NCBI GenBank assembly: GCA_913778145.1
Contig: CAJYVI010000030.1
Coordinates: 1-58,402, forward strand
Source: an uncultured Pseudocitrobacter sp.
GTDB taxonomy: Bacteria; Pseudomonadota; Gammaproteobacteria; Enterobacterales; Enterobacteriaceae
Direction of reading: 5' to 3'
DNA: 58,402 bases
The notes under the pieces are model-generated. The model had not been told where the DNA came from and ran no database searches. It saw only the letters and a list, made by a program, of their open reading frames with translations. Positions within the stretch are counted from its first letter, which is position 1; every line of letters begins with the position of its first letter. Position numbers and translations under genes: made by a program. Of this stretch, positions 47,924 through 56,804 are shown piece by piece.

Positions 47924-48018
47924 CCCCTCACCCTAACCCTCTCCCTCAGGGAGAGGGGACAGACTGTGCGGGTGTGGGGTTTTCACCCTCTCCCTCAGGG
48001 AGAGGGCCGGGGTGAGGG
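47924..48018 (+). repeat. GGGAGAGGG repeat, copy C, inside the ara operon
   Basis: CCCCTCACCCTAACCCTCTCCC-tca-GGGAGAGGGGAC, a short centre with AGACTGTGCGGG, then CCCTCTCCC-tca-GGGAGAGGGCCGGGGTGAGGG. Same orientation as copy A. It fills the araA-araD gap and ends 2 bp from the araA stop. Confidence 0.85.
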
Positions 48019-48020
48019 TG

Positions 48021-49523
48021 TTAACGACGCAATCCGTAATAAACCTCGTTCCAGCGCAGCGCGTCTTTAAACGCCGGCAGGCGGGTGTCGTTGTCGATAA
48101 CCGTAATCTCGATGCCGTGCAGTTCAGCGAACTGGCGCATGTCGTCCAGCGTCAGGGCGTGGCTGAAGACGGTATGGTGCGCGCCGCCGCCGATGATCCA
48201 CGCTTCGGAGGCGGTTGCCAGATCCGGCTGCGCTTTCCACAGGGCGTTGGCGACCGGCAGTTTCGGCAGATCGTGCGGGGTTGCTACGGTTTCGATGGTG
48301 TTGACCAGCAGGCGGAAACGATCGCCCAGATCCACCAGGCTTGCGACAATCGCCGGGCCGGTTTGGGTGTTGAAGATCAAGCGTGCCGGATCGGCTTTGC
48401 CACCGATACCCAGCGGCTGCACATCGAGGATCGGTTTCTCTTCCACCGCGATCGACGGGCACACTTCCAGCATGTGCGAGCCGAGCACCAGGCCGTTGCC
48501 ATTGTCGAAGTGGTAGGTGTAATCCTCCATAAAGGAGGTGCCGCCCTGCAGACCGGTTGACATCACCTTCATGATGCGAAGCAGGGCGGCGGTTTTCCAG
48601 TCGCCTTCGCCCGCAAAGCCGTAGCCCTGCTGCATCAGACGTTGTACCGCCAGGCCCGGAAGCTGTTTCAGGCCGTGGAGATCTTCAAATGTGGTGGTGA
48701 AGGCGTGGAAACCGCCCTCTTCGAGGAAGCGTTTCATCCCAAGTTCAATGCGCGCGGCATCCAGCACATTCTGGCGTTTGTCACCGTTGATTTGCGCGGC
48801 TGGCGTCAGGCGGTAGCTGCTTTCGTATTCGTCGACCAGCGCGTTGATATCGCCATCGCTGACCGCGTTGACCACCTGCACCAGGTCGCCCACCGCCCAG
48901 GTATTTACGGAGAAACCAAACTTAATCTGTGCCGCAACTTTATCGCCGTCGGTCACCGCCACTTCACGCATGTTATCGCCAAAGCGGCACACTTTCAGGT
49001 GACGGGTATCCTGCTTCGACACGGCCTGACGCATCCATGAACCGATACGTTCGTGCGCGTTTTTATCCTGCCAGTGGCCGGTTACCACGCTGTGCTGCTG
49101 ACGCATACGCGCGCCGATAAAGCCGAACTCGCGGCCGCCGTGCGCGGTCTGGTTCAGGTTCATAAAGTCCATATCGATGCTGTCCCACGGCAGGGAAGCA
49201 TTGAACTGGGTATGGAATTGCAGCAGCGGTTTATTGAGGATGGTCAGGCCGTTGATCCACATTTTCGCCGGGGAGAAAGTGTGCAGCCACACCACCATGC
49301 CCGCGCATTTGTCGTCATAGTTGGCATCGCGGCAAATCGCGGTGATTTCATCCGGGCGTGTGCCCAGCGGTTTCAGCACCAGTTTGCACGGCAGTTTCGC
49401 TTCCGCATTCAGGGCATTGACCACCTGTTCTGCGTGCTGAGTGACCTGACGCAGCGCTTCCGGGCCATAAAGGTGCTGGCTGCCAATCACAAACCAGACT
49501 TCATAATTATTAAAAATGGTCAT
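48021..49523 (-). CDS. araA: L-arabinose isomerase
   Basis: A 500-residue enzyme (the E. coli length) converting L-arabinose to L-ribulose with Mn2+. Family segments include [19 protein letters not shown] at the N-terminus, [17 protein letters not shown] near residues 98-114, [20 protein letters not shown] with the active-site Glu near 306, and [12 protein letters not shown] near 345-356. Second gene of araBAD, 10 bp after araB. Confidence 0.98.
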   Translation of the reverse strand: MTIFNNYEVWFVIGSQHLYGPEALRQVTQHAEQVVNALNAEAKLPCKLVLKPLGTRPDEITAICRDANYDDKCAGMVVWLHTFSPAKMWINGLTILNKPLLQFHTQFNASLPWDSIDMDFMNLNQTAHGGREFGFIGARMRQQHSVVTGHWQDKNAHERIGSWMRQAVSKQDTRHLKVCRFGDNMREVAVTDGDKVAAQIKFGFSVNTWAVGDLVQVVNAVSDGDINALVDEYESSYRLTPAAQINGDKRQNVLDAARIELGMKRFLEEGGFHAFTTTFEDLHGLKQLPGLAVQRLMQQGYGFAGEGDWKTAALLRIMKVMSTGLQGGTSFMEDYTYHFDNGNGLVLGSHMLEVCPSIAVEEKPILDVQPLGIGGKADPARLIFNTQTGPAIVASLVDLGDRFRLLVNTIETVATPHDLPKLPVANALWKAQPDLATASEAWIIGGGAHHTVFSHALTLDDMRQFAELHGIEITVIDNDTRLPAFKDALRWNEVYYGLRR

Positions 49524-49533
49524 CGTCGTATCC

Positions 49534-51243
49534 TTAATGAGTCAGCGCTGCTGTGGCGGACGGCGTGGTAGCCGATGGCGCAGCGACAGGGAGATAATGT
49601 TGTTCGGCGCTCAGCGCCCATTGCTGGTAGCGCTGATAAAGCTCTTCAAAGCGCTGTGCCTGCTGCGGGCGTGGCTGGAGCGTGCTTTCGACGCGGCTTG
49701 CCATTAACAACTGTGCGGCGGGAATATCGCGGTAAACGCCCGCGGCGACGGCGGCAAAGATGGCGGCACCCAGCGCGCAGCACTGGTCAGAGGCGACAAT
49801 CTGCAACGGACGGTTGAGCACGTCGCAGCAGGCCTGCATGATGACGCGGTTTTTACGCGCAATGCCGCCCAGCGCCATCACGTTATTCACCGGGATGCCC
49901 TGGTGGGTGAAGCACTCCATAATGGCGCGCGCGCCAAAGGCGGTGGCGGCGATCAGCCCACCAAACAGCGCCGGGGCATCGGTGGCCAGATTCAGGTCGG
50001 TAATCACCCCTTTCAGACGCTGGTTGGCGTTTGGTGTGCGGCGACCGTTAAACCAGTCGAGTACCACTGGCAGATGATCGAGAGATGGATTGTTGGCCCA
50101 GGCTTCGGTCAGCGCAGGCAGCAGCTGTTTCTGGCTCTCTTTAATTTGCGTTTTCAGTTCTGGATGCTGTACGGCGAGCTGTTCCAGCGGCCAGCCCAGC
50201 ACGCGGCCAAACCAGGCGTAGATATCGCCGAACGCTGACTGGCCCGCTTCCATGCCGATAAAATCAGGCACTACGCTGCCGTCAACCTGGCCGCAAATCC
50301 CTTTCACCGTGCGATCGCCCACGCTCGCTTTCTCCGCGACAAGAATGTCGCAGGTGGAGGTGCCGATAACTTTCACCAACGCGTTAGGCTGTGCGCCCGC
50401 GCCGACTGCGCCCATATGGCAGTCAAACGCACCGCCGGAAATCACTACTTTCTCGGAAAGCCCCAGACGCTGCGCCCATTCCGCGGTGAGCGTGCCCACC
50501 GGAACATCGGCGGTCAGGGTGTCGGTAAAGAGCGGGCAGGGAAGGTGCTGATTAAGGATTGGGTCCAGCTCATCGAAGAACGACGCCGGTGGCAGCCCGC
50601 CCCAGCTCTCATGCCACAGAGATTTATGCCCAGCGCTACAGCGGCCACGGCGAATATCCTGCGGGCGCGTGGTGCCGGAAAGCAGTGCCGGAACCCAGTC
50701 GCACAGCTCAATCCACGACGCGGCGGCCTGTGCGACCGCATGGTCTTCGCGGGTGACGTGCAGAATTTTGGCCCAGAACCATTCGCTGGAGTAGATGCCG
50801 CCAATGTAGCGCGAATAGTCTTCTTTGCCCGGCTGATGGCACAGGCGTGTGATGGCTTCGGCTTCTTCGACGGCGGTATGGTCTTTCCACAGCACGAACA
50901 TGGCGTTCGGGTTTTCAGCGAACTCATCGCGCAGCGCCAGTACGTTGCCGTCGGCGTCAATCGGCGCAGGGGTGGAACCGGTGCTGTCAACGCCAATTCC
51001 TACTACATCTTCCCGCTGGGCGTCGGTGAGCTGTGCCAGCACGCTTTTCAGCGCCGCTTCCATCGACTCAATGTAGTCGCGCGGGTGGTGGCGAAAACGG
51101 TTATTCGGTGCGTCGCAGAAGCGACCCTCCTGCCAGCGCGGATACCATTCAACGCTGGTGGCGATCTCTTCGCCGTTCGCGCACTCCACTGCCAGGGCGC
51201 GGACCGAGTCGCTGCCAAAATCGAGGCCAATTGCGATTGCCAT
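49534..51243 (-). CDS. araB: L-ribulokinase
   Basis: A 569-residue FGGY-family sugar kinase (E. coli 566) phosphorylating L-ribulose. The N-terminal nucleotide-binding segment [20 protein letters not shown] is clear, as are [12 protein letters not shown] near residues 92-103, [17 protein letters not shown] near 275 and [15 protein letters not shown] near 445. I start at ATG 51243, since [10 protein letters not shown] is the family start and GGAGTG lies just upstream. First gene of araBAD under the AraC-controlled promoter. Confidence 0.97.
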   Translation of the reverse strand: MAIAIGLDFGSDSVRALAVECANGEEIATSVEWYPRWQEGRFCDAPNNRFRHHPRDYIESMEAALKSVLAQLTDAQREDVVGIGVDSTGSTPAPIDADGNVLALRDEFAENPNAMFVLWKDHTAVEEAEAITRLCHQPGKEDYSRYIGGIYSSEWFWAKILHVTREDHAVAQAAASWIELCDWVPALLSGTTRPQDIRRGRCSAGHKSLWHESWGGLPPASFFDELDPILNQHLPCPLFTDTLTADVPVGTLTAEWAQRLGLSEKVVISGGAFDCHMGAVGAGAQPNALVKVIGTSTCDILVAEKASVGDRTVKGICGQVDGSVVPDFIGMEAGQSAFGDIYAWFGRVLGWPLEQLAVQHPELKTQIKESQKQLLPALTEAWANNPSLDHLPVVLDWFNGRRTPNANQRLKGVITDLNLATDAPALFGGLIAATAFGARAIMECFTHQGIPVNNVMALGGIARKNRVIMQACCDVLNRPLQIVASDQCCALGAAIFAAVAAGVYRDIPAAQLLMASRVESTLQPRPQQAQRFEELYQRYQQWALSAEQHYLPVAAPSATTPSATAALTH

Positions 51244-51278
51244 CGTGTCACTCCATCGTAAAAAAACAGGATGGGTTA

Positions 51279-51308
51279 ACACTAGCGAGCGCCCGGAAAA
51301 ATCGTCAG
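51279..51308 (-). promoter_or_regulatory. araBAD promoter core
   Basis: On the minus strand CTGACG (plus 51303-51308), an 18-bp spacer and TAGTGT (plus 51279-51284). Position relative to araI matches E. coli pBAD, where AraC at I2 overlaps the -35. Confidence 0.7.
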
Positions 51309-51342
51309 GCAGGAACCGCTAATCTTATGGATAATTTTGCTG
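51305..51342 (-). promoter_or_regulatory. araI1-araI2 AraC sites
   Basis: I1 is TATGGATAATTTTGCTG (51326-51342) and I2 is TCAGGCAGGAACCGCTA (51305-51321), 21 bp apart. Both are close to the E. coli half-sites as I recall them (TATGGATAAAAATGCTA for I1). Arabinose-bound AraC would occupy both to activate araBAD. Confidence 0.85.
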
Positions 51343-51352
51343 TCACATCGCA

Positions 51353-51374
51353 AAGTGTGACGGCGTGCAAATAT
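51353..51374. promoter_or_regulatory. CRP site of the ara control region
   Basis: AAGTGTGACGGCGTGCAAATAT lies between araI and araO1, at the location and with nearly the sequence of the E. coli CRP site. Confidence 0.8.
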
Positions 51375-51378
51375 TCAA

Positions 51379-51416
51379 TGTGGACTTTTCTGCCGTCTTT
51401 ATAGACACTTCTGTTA
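51379..51416 (+). promoter_or_regulatory. araO1 operator and araC promoter
   Basis: Two AraC-type 17-mers, TGTGGACTTTTCTGCCG (51379-51395) and TATAGACACTTCTGTTA (51400-51416), are again 21 bp apart. This is araO1, which overlaps the araC promoter and lets AraC repress itself. Confidence 0.8.
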
Positions 51417-51533
51417 CACGCCAGAAACCGTATGGTTCGCGGAATTATTATCAAAATCGCGGTTTGTCGCGGGGTTAAATGTTTATCGTGAGCGGTGATG
51501 GTTTGCACAGGTCGCCGGGAAGGGTGAAAACGT

Positions 51534-51550
51534 GAATATGGATAATTGGT
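51534..51550 (+). promoter_or_regulatory. araO2 distal operator
   Basis: GAATATGGATAATTGGT corresponds to E. coli araO2 (…AATATGGACAATTGGT…) and sits in the araC leader. Its centre is about 208 bp from the centre of araI1, close to the ~210 bp used for DNA looping in E. coli. Confidence 0.8.
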
Positions 51551-51581
51551 TTCTTCACAACACGCGGAGAGCAGACTGAAA

Positions 51582-52427
51582 ATGCCTGAATTGCAAAACG
51601 ATCCCCTGCTGCCGGGTTACTCCTTTAACGCGCACCTGGTCGCCGGGCTGACGCCGATTGACGCCGGAGGTTATCTCGATTTCTTTATCGACCGGCCGCT
51701 GGGCATGAAGGGTTTTATTCTTAACCTGACGGTGAAAGGAGAAGGCGTAATTGAAAATCAGGGGCAGCAGTTTATTTGTCGCGAAGGCGATATGCTGCTT
51801 TTCCCGCCGGGTGAAATTCATCACTACGGACGTCATCCGGACGCCAGCGAGTGGTATCACCAGTGGGTTTACTTCCGCCCTCGCGCCTACTGGCATGAAT
51901 GGCTGAACTGGCCGACCATTCATGCGCAAACCGGTTTTTTCCGCCCGGATGAAGCGCATCAGGCGTCGATTTCCGCGCTGTTTGGGCAAATTATTGATGC
52001 CGGGCAGGGCGTTGGGCGCTATTCAGAACTGCTGGCGATCAACCTGCTGGAACAGCTGCTGCTGCGACGCATGGAAGCCATCAATGAATCGCTGCATCCG
52101 CCGATGGATAACCGGGTACGCGATGCCTGCCAGTACATCAGCGATCACCTCGCCGATAGCCATTTCGATATCGCCAGCGTCGCCCAGCATGTTTGCCTGT
52201 CGCCGTCGCGTCTGTCGCATCTGTTCCGTCAGCAGCTTGGCGTCAGCGTACTGAGCTGGCGGGAAGATCAGCGCATCAGTCAGGCGAAGTTACTGCTCAG
52301 CACTACGCGTATGCCGATTGCCACCGTGGGGCGCAACGTCGGCTTTGAAGATCAGCTCTATTTTTCTCGCGTCTTTAAGAAATGCACCGGCGCCAGCCCG
52401 AGCGAGTTCCGCGCGGGGTGTGAATAA
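51582..52427 (+). CDS. araC: Arabinose operon regulator AraC
   Basis: A 281-residue dual regulator that loops DNA and represses araBAD without arabinose and activates it with arabinose. The N-terminal arm (about 1-18) is followed by the arabinose-binding cupin domain with [14 protein letters not shown] near residues 70-84. A linker and the C-terminal pair of helix-turn-helix motifs come next ([26 protein letters not shown] and [23 protein letters not shown]). It is 11 residues shorter at the C-terminus than E. coli K-12 AraC (292). The start at 51582 follows a GCGGAGAGC region. Confidence 0.97.
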   Translation: MPELQNDPLLPGYSFNAHLVAGLTPIDAGGYLDFFIDRPLGMKGFILNLTVKGEGVIENQGQQFICREGDMLLFPPGEIHHYGRHPDASEWYHQWVYFRPRAYWHEWLNWPTIHAQTGFFRPDEAHQASISALFGQIIDAGQGVGRYSELLAINLLEQLLLRRMEAINESLHPPMDNRVRDACQYISDHLADSHFDIASVAQHVCLSPSRLSHLFRQQLGVSVLSWREDQRISQAKLLLSTTRMPIATVGRNVGFEDQLYFSRVFKKCTGASPSEFRAGCE

Positions 52428-52556
52428 AAAGTAAAGAAAAGGAAAGGCGGTGTGTGGAGAATTGTCTTTGACAGTAAACTATTCAGACAATTGATGGCTT
52501 GACGAAAGTCGGGGTGATGACCAGAATCCCCGATTCGTTTTCAAACCGGACACACT

Positions 52557-53324
52557 ATGCAAGCACTGCTGGAACATTTTATTACCCAGTCCACGACCTA
52601 TTCACTTGTCGCGGTCGCGCTGGTGGCTTTTCTGGAATCATTAGCGCTGGTCGGCCTGATTTTGCCGGGCACGGTGATGATGGCGGGTTTGGGCGCACTG
52701 ATAGGCAGCGGCGAGGTTAATTTCTGGCAGGCGTGGCTGGTCGGTATCATCGGCTGTCTGCTCGGCGACTGGATCTCCTTCTGGCTCGGCTGGCGCTTTA
52801 AAAAGCCGCTGCACCGCTGGTCGTTTATGAAAAAGAACAAGGCGCTGCTGGATAAAACCGAGCACGCGCTGCATCAGCACAGCATGTTTACCATTCTGGT
52901 CGGGCGCTTTGTCGGGCCAACGCGTCCGGTGGTACCGATGGTCGCCGGGATGCTCGACCTGCCGGTAGCGAAGTTTATTCCGCCGAATATTATTGGTTGC
53001 CTGCTCTGGCCGCCGATTTACTTCCTGCCGGGGATTCTGGCGGGGGCCGCGATTGATATTCCTGATGATATGCAAAGCGGTGGCTTTAAGTGGTTGCTGC
53101 TGGGTACGGCGCTGCTGTTATGGATAGCCGCGTGGCTTTGCTGGCGCTTATGGCGCAGCGGAAAAGCGGCGAAAGATCGTCTGACCAATTACCTGCCGCG
53201 CCAGCGTTTGCTGTGGGTGGCCCCGCTGATGCTCGGTGTCGGTGTCGTGGCGCTGGTGGCGGCAATCCGCCATCCATTGATGCCTGTTTACATCGAAATT
53301 TTGCGTAAGGTCGTGGGGCTTTAG
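52557..53324 (+). CDS. yabI: DedA-family inner-membrane protein YabI
   Basis: A 255-residue DedA/SNARE-associated family protein (E. coli YabI 254). The family core is visible: FLESLALVGLILPGTVMMAGLGALIG near residues 24-49, GCLLGDWISFWLG near 64-76 and LVGRFVGPTRPVVPMVAGML near 111-130, with conserved acidic and arginine residues (E26, D69, R114, R119 region). DedA proteins are implicated in polyprenyl-phosphate or phospholipid recycling. A single-gene unit convergent with thiQ. Confidence 0.95.
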   Translation: MQALLEHFITQSTTYSLVAVALVAFLESLALVGLILPGTVMMAGLGALIGSGEVNFWQAWLVGIIGCLLGDWISFWLGWRFKKPLHRWSFMKKNKALLDKTEHALHQHSMFTILVGRFVGPTRPVVPMVAGMLDLPVAKFIPPNIIGCLLWPPIYFLPGILAGAAIDIPDDMQSGGFKWLLLGTALLLWIAAWLCWRLWRSGKAAKDRLTNYLPRQRLLWVAPLMLGVGVVALVAAIRHPLMPVYIEILRKVVGL

Positions 53325-53332
53325 CGCAGTTT

Positions 53333-53397
53333 GCCGGATGGCGGCCTACAAAAATGGATGCTAACGAGTAGGCCGGATAAGCGAAGCGCCATCCGGC
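53333..53397. repeat. BIME between yabI and thiQ, overlapping the thiQ 3' end
   Basis: GCCGGATGGCGGCCTAC is followed by an inverted unit GTAGGCCGGATAAGCG...CGCCATCCGGC. The second unit lies inside the thiQ reading frame (53361-53397). Confidence 0.87.
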
Positions 53398-54092
53398 GCA
53401 GCGATGCCGAGTAAGTGCGACGCGCTGGCGTGTCCGCTCAATAGCGCCGTCGTTTCGCCATCCCACGCAATACGCCCGTCGGCGACCACAATTGCCCGCG
53501 GCGCAATCCGCGCCGCATCTTCCACGCTGTGCGACACCATCAGCAGCGTGATCTGCTCGCGTTCACACACGGTTTTAACCAATAGCAGCATTTCCTGGCG
53601 TAGCGCCGGGTCGAGCGCGGAAAAAGGTTCATCCAACAGCAAAATCGGTTGCTCACGCACCAGACAACGCGCCAGCGCCACGCGTTGACGCTGGCCGCCG
53701 GAAAGCTCACCGGGCAGGCGCGTCAGCAAGGACTCAAGCCCCATTTGCCGGGCGATAGCCTGCAACTTTTGTTTTTGCGCATCGTTCAGTTTCAGTGATG
53801 GCGACATCCCCAGCCCGATGTTTTGCTGCACGCTCAGGTGGCTGAACAGGTTGTTTTCCTGAAACAACATCGATACCGGGCGACGCGCGGGCGGCGTGCG
53901 GGTATGCGTCTCGCCGTTAATCACAATTTCACCGCTGGCGGGCGTCAGAAAACCGGCAACCAGATTCAGCAGCGTACTTTTTCCTGCCCCGCTGGGCCCA
54001 AGAATGGCGAGGGTTTCGCCCTTCGCCACAGAGAGACTAAAGCGCATAGGTAGATGCTGATAAAGCCAGGTAACATCAGTGAGTTTTAGCAT
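53361..54092 (-). CDS. thiQ: Thiamine ABC transporter ATPase ThiQ
   Basis: A 243-residue ABC ATPase energising import of thiamine and its phosphates. Walker A is [12 protein letters not shown] near residues 31-42, the signature [14 protein letters not shown] near 129-142, and Walker [14 protein letters not shown] near 150-162. I start at ATG 54092 ([16 protein letters not shown]), as in E. coli (232 residues). The last ~13 residues ([13 protein letters not shown]) are encoded by a REP element and are absent from the E. coli protein as I recall it. The start lies inside the thiP 3' end, a 17-bp overlap. Confidence 0.95.
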   Translation of the reverse strand: MLKLTDVTWLYQHLPMRFSLSVAKGETLAILGPSGAGKSTLLNLVAGFLTPASGEIVINGETHTRTPPARRPVSMLFQENNLFSHLSVQQNIGLGMSPSLKLNDAQKQKLQAIARQMGLESLLTRLPGELSGGQRQRVALARCLVREQPILLLDEPFSALDPALRQEMLLLVKTVCEREQITLLMVSHSVEDAARIAPRAIVVADGRIAWDGETTALLSGHASASHLLGIAAPDGASLIRPTR

Positions 54093-55686
54093 GGCGTCCC
54101 GGTAGTTTTTCAATCACGGTAAAAAGCAGGAAACAGAGCAACAACAGAAGCAGGGCGGTCACCGCGCCATCCTGGCTGCGATAAGAGCCTATTTGCTGAT
54201 AAAGATAAAACGGCAGCGTGCGGAAATCGTCATTGCCAAACAGCGCCACCACGCCGAAATCGCCAATCGACAACACGCAGGCGAAAGCCAGCGCCTGAGC
54301 CAGAGGGCGTCTTAACGCGCGCAGTTCCACCACCTTCAGGCGATTAAAACCCGTGAGCCCCAGCGATTCACACAACGGTGTATAACGCGCGGTAATATCG
54401 CGCATCGGCGTCTCCAGCACTTTCAACGCGTAGGGGATGGCCATCAGCGCATTGGCGAAAATCACAATGCCATCGGCGGAATCGGGCAGCCCGATAGTAT
54501 TATTCAGCAGCAGGAAAAAGCCGGTCGCCAGCACAATCCCCGGCATGGCAAGAATCAACATGCCGCTCAGTTCCAGCGTCTGCCCGGCAAGCTGCGCGTT
54601 ACGCGCGCGCAGCTCGCGGCTGCTCCACAGCAGCATCATGGTCAGCACCACGCTGAGCACGCCAGCGGCGACGGCGATGCGCAGCGAGGTCCACAGCGCC
54701 TGCCAGAGCGGCGGCTGTAGCAGGGCGTTGAGCATCGCCGGGTTAACGCCATCGACCAGCACCGCCAGCAACGGCGGCAGCATCAATAACAGGGCCAGCG
54801 TGATCAGCAGGCCATCGCTAAGGCGGCTGTGCAGACGATCGTCCGGGTCGCGCCAGCCCTGCATTTGCGTATTACCGACGGCAATGGCCTTGCTCAGACG
54901 CTGGCTAACCAGCACCAGCGTCAGGCAGCACGCCATCTGGATCAGCGCCAGCATCGCCGCCCGCGCCGGGTCATAATCAAAATTAAGCGCCTGATAAATC
55001 GCCAGTTCAATGGTCGTGGCTTTCGGCCCGCCGCCCAGCGATAGCACGGTGGCAAAGCTGGCGAAACAGAGCATAAAAATCAGCGTGCTGATGGGCAGAA
55101 TTTGCCGACGCAGCCAGGGCCATTCCACGAAGCGAAAGAAATTGAATCCGCGCATACCAAGCTGCGCGGCAAGCTGGCGCTGCTCGCCGGGAATTTGCTC
55201 CAGCGCCTGAAGCAGCAGACGGGTCGCCATCGGCATATTGAAGAAGACGTGCGCCAGCAGGATGCCCTGCAATCCATAAGGCGAGAAATGCCACTCCAGC
55301 CCGAGTGATGTGAATATCTGCGCCAGCCAGCCCTGCCGCCCGTAAACGCTGAGTATGCCGAATACCGCGACCAGCACGGGCAAAATCAGCGTCATGGCGC
55401 ACAGGCGCAGCAATGTTTCGCGGCCAGGGAAACGACGACGATAGAGCGCGCGGGCGAGGAAAATGGCAGGCACTACCGAAAGCAGCGCGGAGAGAAATGC
55501 CTGCCAGAATGAAAAACGCACCACGTGCCAGAGGTAGCTGTCCGCCAGCAGCGCCTGCCCGCTGGCATCCGGGGCGCTAAACCACAGTGCGAGAAATGCG
55601 GCCAGCGCCACAGCGACGATAAGCGTCGCCGCCGTCACTCCTGGCCAAATCCAGCCGGGAATTAACGGCTGACGGCGCGTTGCCAT
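54076..55686 (-). CDS. thiP: Thiamine ABC transporter permease ThiP
   Basis: A 536-residue inner-membrane permease, the E. coli length, with two fused binding-protein-dependent transport domains and about twelve helices. Each half carries an EAA-type loop that contacts the ATPase ([23 protein letters not shown] near residues 168-190 and the [27 protein letters not shown] region near 440-465). It overlaps thiB by 25 bp and thiQ by 17 bp, showing a tightly coupled operon. Confidence 0.97.
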   Translation of the reverse strand: MATRRQPLIPGWIWPGVTAATLIVAVALAAFLALWFSAPDASGQALLADSYLWHVVRFSFWQAFLSALLSVVPAIFLARALYRRRFPGRETLLRLCAMTLILPVLVAVFGILSVYGRQGWLAQIFTSLGLEWHFSPYGLQGILLAHVFFNMPMATRLLLQALEQIPGEQRQLAAQLGMRGFNFFRFVEWPWLRRQILPISTLIFMLCFASFATVLSLGGGPKATTIELAIYQALNFDYDPARAAMLALIQMACCLTLVLVSQRLSKAIAVGNTQMQGWRDPDDRLHSRLSDGLLITLALLLMLPPLLAVLVDGVNPAMLNALLQPPLWQALWTSLRIAVAAGVLSVVLTMMLLWSSRELRARNAQLAGQTLELSGMLILAMPGIVLATGFFLLLNNTIGLPDSADGIVIFANALMAIPYALKVLETPMRDITARYTPLCESLGLTGFNRLKVVELRALRRPLAQALAFACVLSIGDFGVVALFGNDDFRTLPFYLYQQIGSYRSQDGAVTALLLLLLCFLLFTVIEKLPGRHAKTH

Positions 55687-56645
55687 GTCGCAATCCAGTT
55701 CTGACGCTGTGCGGCGACGTCCTGCGGGGTAAATTCCAGCGCAGTTTTCGGTTTCGCGAGCGCCTCAAAGCCTGCAGGCAGCGTCACGTCAGTAACCGGA
55801 TACATCCAGTTGCCCGTCGGAATGGCCTGCTGGAACGCCGGAGAAACCATAAACTTGAGGAATTTCTCGGCTAATTCAGGCTGTTTACTGGCGGCGGTAC
55901 GCGCGGCGACTTCGACCTGTAAGTAGTGGCCCTCAGCAAATGAGGCGGCGGCGTAGTTCGCTTTTTTCTCTTCGATAATGTGATACGCCGGAGAGGTAGT
56001 GTAGCTCAGCACCAGGTCGCTTTCCCCTTTCAGGAACAGACCATACGCTTCGCTCCAGCCTTTGGTCACGGTGACGGTTTTCGCCGCCAGTTTCTGCCAG
56101 GCTTCAGCTGTTTGATCGCCATACACTTTTTGCATCCACAGCAGCAGGCCCAGGCCCGGCGTGCTGGTGCGTGGGTCCTGATAAATCACGCGCCATTTCT
56201 GATCGCTCTCGACCAGTTCTTTCAGGCTTTTCGGCGGGTTCTTCAGTTTGTTTTTATCGTAGACGAAGGCGAAATAGCCATAATCGAAGGGAACAAAGGT
56301 GTCATCTTTCCAGCCGCCGGGAACGGTAACGGTGCTTGCCGGAACGCCGCTTTTGGCGAACAGTTTTGTCTGGCTGGCGGCTTGCAGCAGATTGTTATCC
56401 AGCCCCAGCACCACGTCGGCCTTGCTCTTTTTCCCTTCCATGCGCAGGCGGTTAAGCAGTGATACGCCATCTTCCAGCGCCACGAATTTCAGCTCGCAGT
56501 CACAGTCGGCTTCAAAGGCTTTTTTCACCACCGGGCCAGGGCCCCAGTCGGCGGCGAAGGAATCATAGGTGTAAACCGTGAGCACCGGTTTGGCGAAAGC
56601 TGGCATGGCGAGAAGCGCCAGCAGCGGCAGACATTTTTTTAACAC
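55662..56645 (-). CDS. thiB: Thiamine-binding periplasmic protein ThiB
   Basis: A 327-residue periplasmic solute-binding protein (the E. coli TbpA/ThiB length) that captures thiamine, TMP and TPP. A signal peptide (MLKKCLPLLALLAMPAFA) precedes KPVLTVYTYDSFAADWGPGP. The ADVVLGLDNNLL and YQDPRTSTPGLGLLLWMQKVYG segments line the binding cleft in the E. coli structure. It is the first gene of thiBPQ and lies directly downstream of the TPP riboswitch. Confidence 0.97.
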   Translation of the reverse strand: MLKKCLPLLALLAMPAFAKPVLTVYTYDSFAADWGPGPVVKKAFEADCDCELKFVALEDGVSLLNRLRMEGKKSKADVVLGLDNNLLQAASQTKLFAKSGVPASTVTVPGGWKDDTFVPFDYGYFAFVYDKNKLKNPPKSLKELVESDQKWRVIYQDPRTSTPGLGLLLWMQKVYGDQTAEAWQKLAAKTVTVTKGWSEAYGLFLKGESDLVLSYTTSPAYHIIEEKKANYAAASFAEGHYLQVEVAARTAASKQPELAEKFLKFMVSPAFQQAIPTGNWMYPVTDVTLPAGFEALAKPKTALEFTPQDVAAQRQNWIATWQRAVSR

Positions 56646-56687
56646 TTTGCACCTCAGTGAGCAGGTGGCAAAGGATTTTGAGTTGGC

Positions 56688-56764
56688 CTCAAATCCCTCC
56701 GCCGGCGTTATCCGGATCAGGTTCGACGGGTTTAATCTCAGCAGACTTCTGCACCCCGTTGAGT
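56688..56764 (-). promoter_or_regulatory. TPP riboswitch (THI element) upstream of thiB
   Basis: Read on the minus strand: AACGGGGTGC...CTGAGATTAAACCCGTCGAACCTGATCCGGATAACGCCGGCGGAGGGA. The CTGAGA, ACCCGTcGAACCTGATcCGGATAAtGCCGGCG motifs define the TPP-sensing THI box. In E. coli the processed aptamer is also detected as the small RNA SroA. TPP binding should lower thiBPQ expression. Confidence 0.95.
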
Positions 56765-56804
56765 AGCTCGCTATTGTAATGATTACGTGAATAAATCAAA
56801 AGCG

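Noticed and set aside
32426..48018. GGGAGAGGG repeats as a CRISPR array
   Set aside because: Copies are single, kilobases apart, in both orientations, and there are no regular spacers or cas genes.
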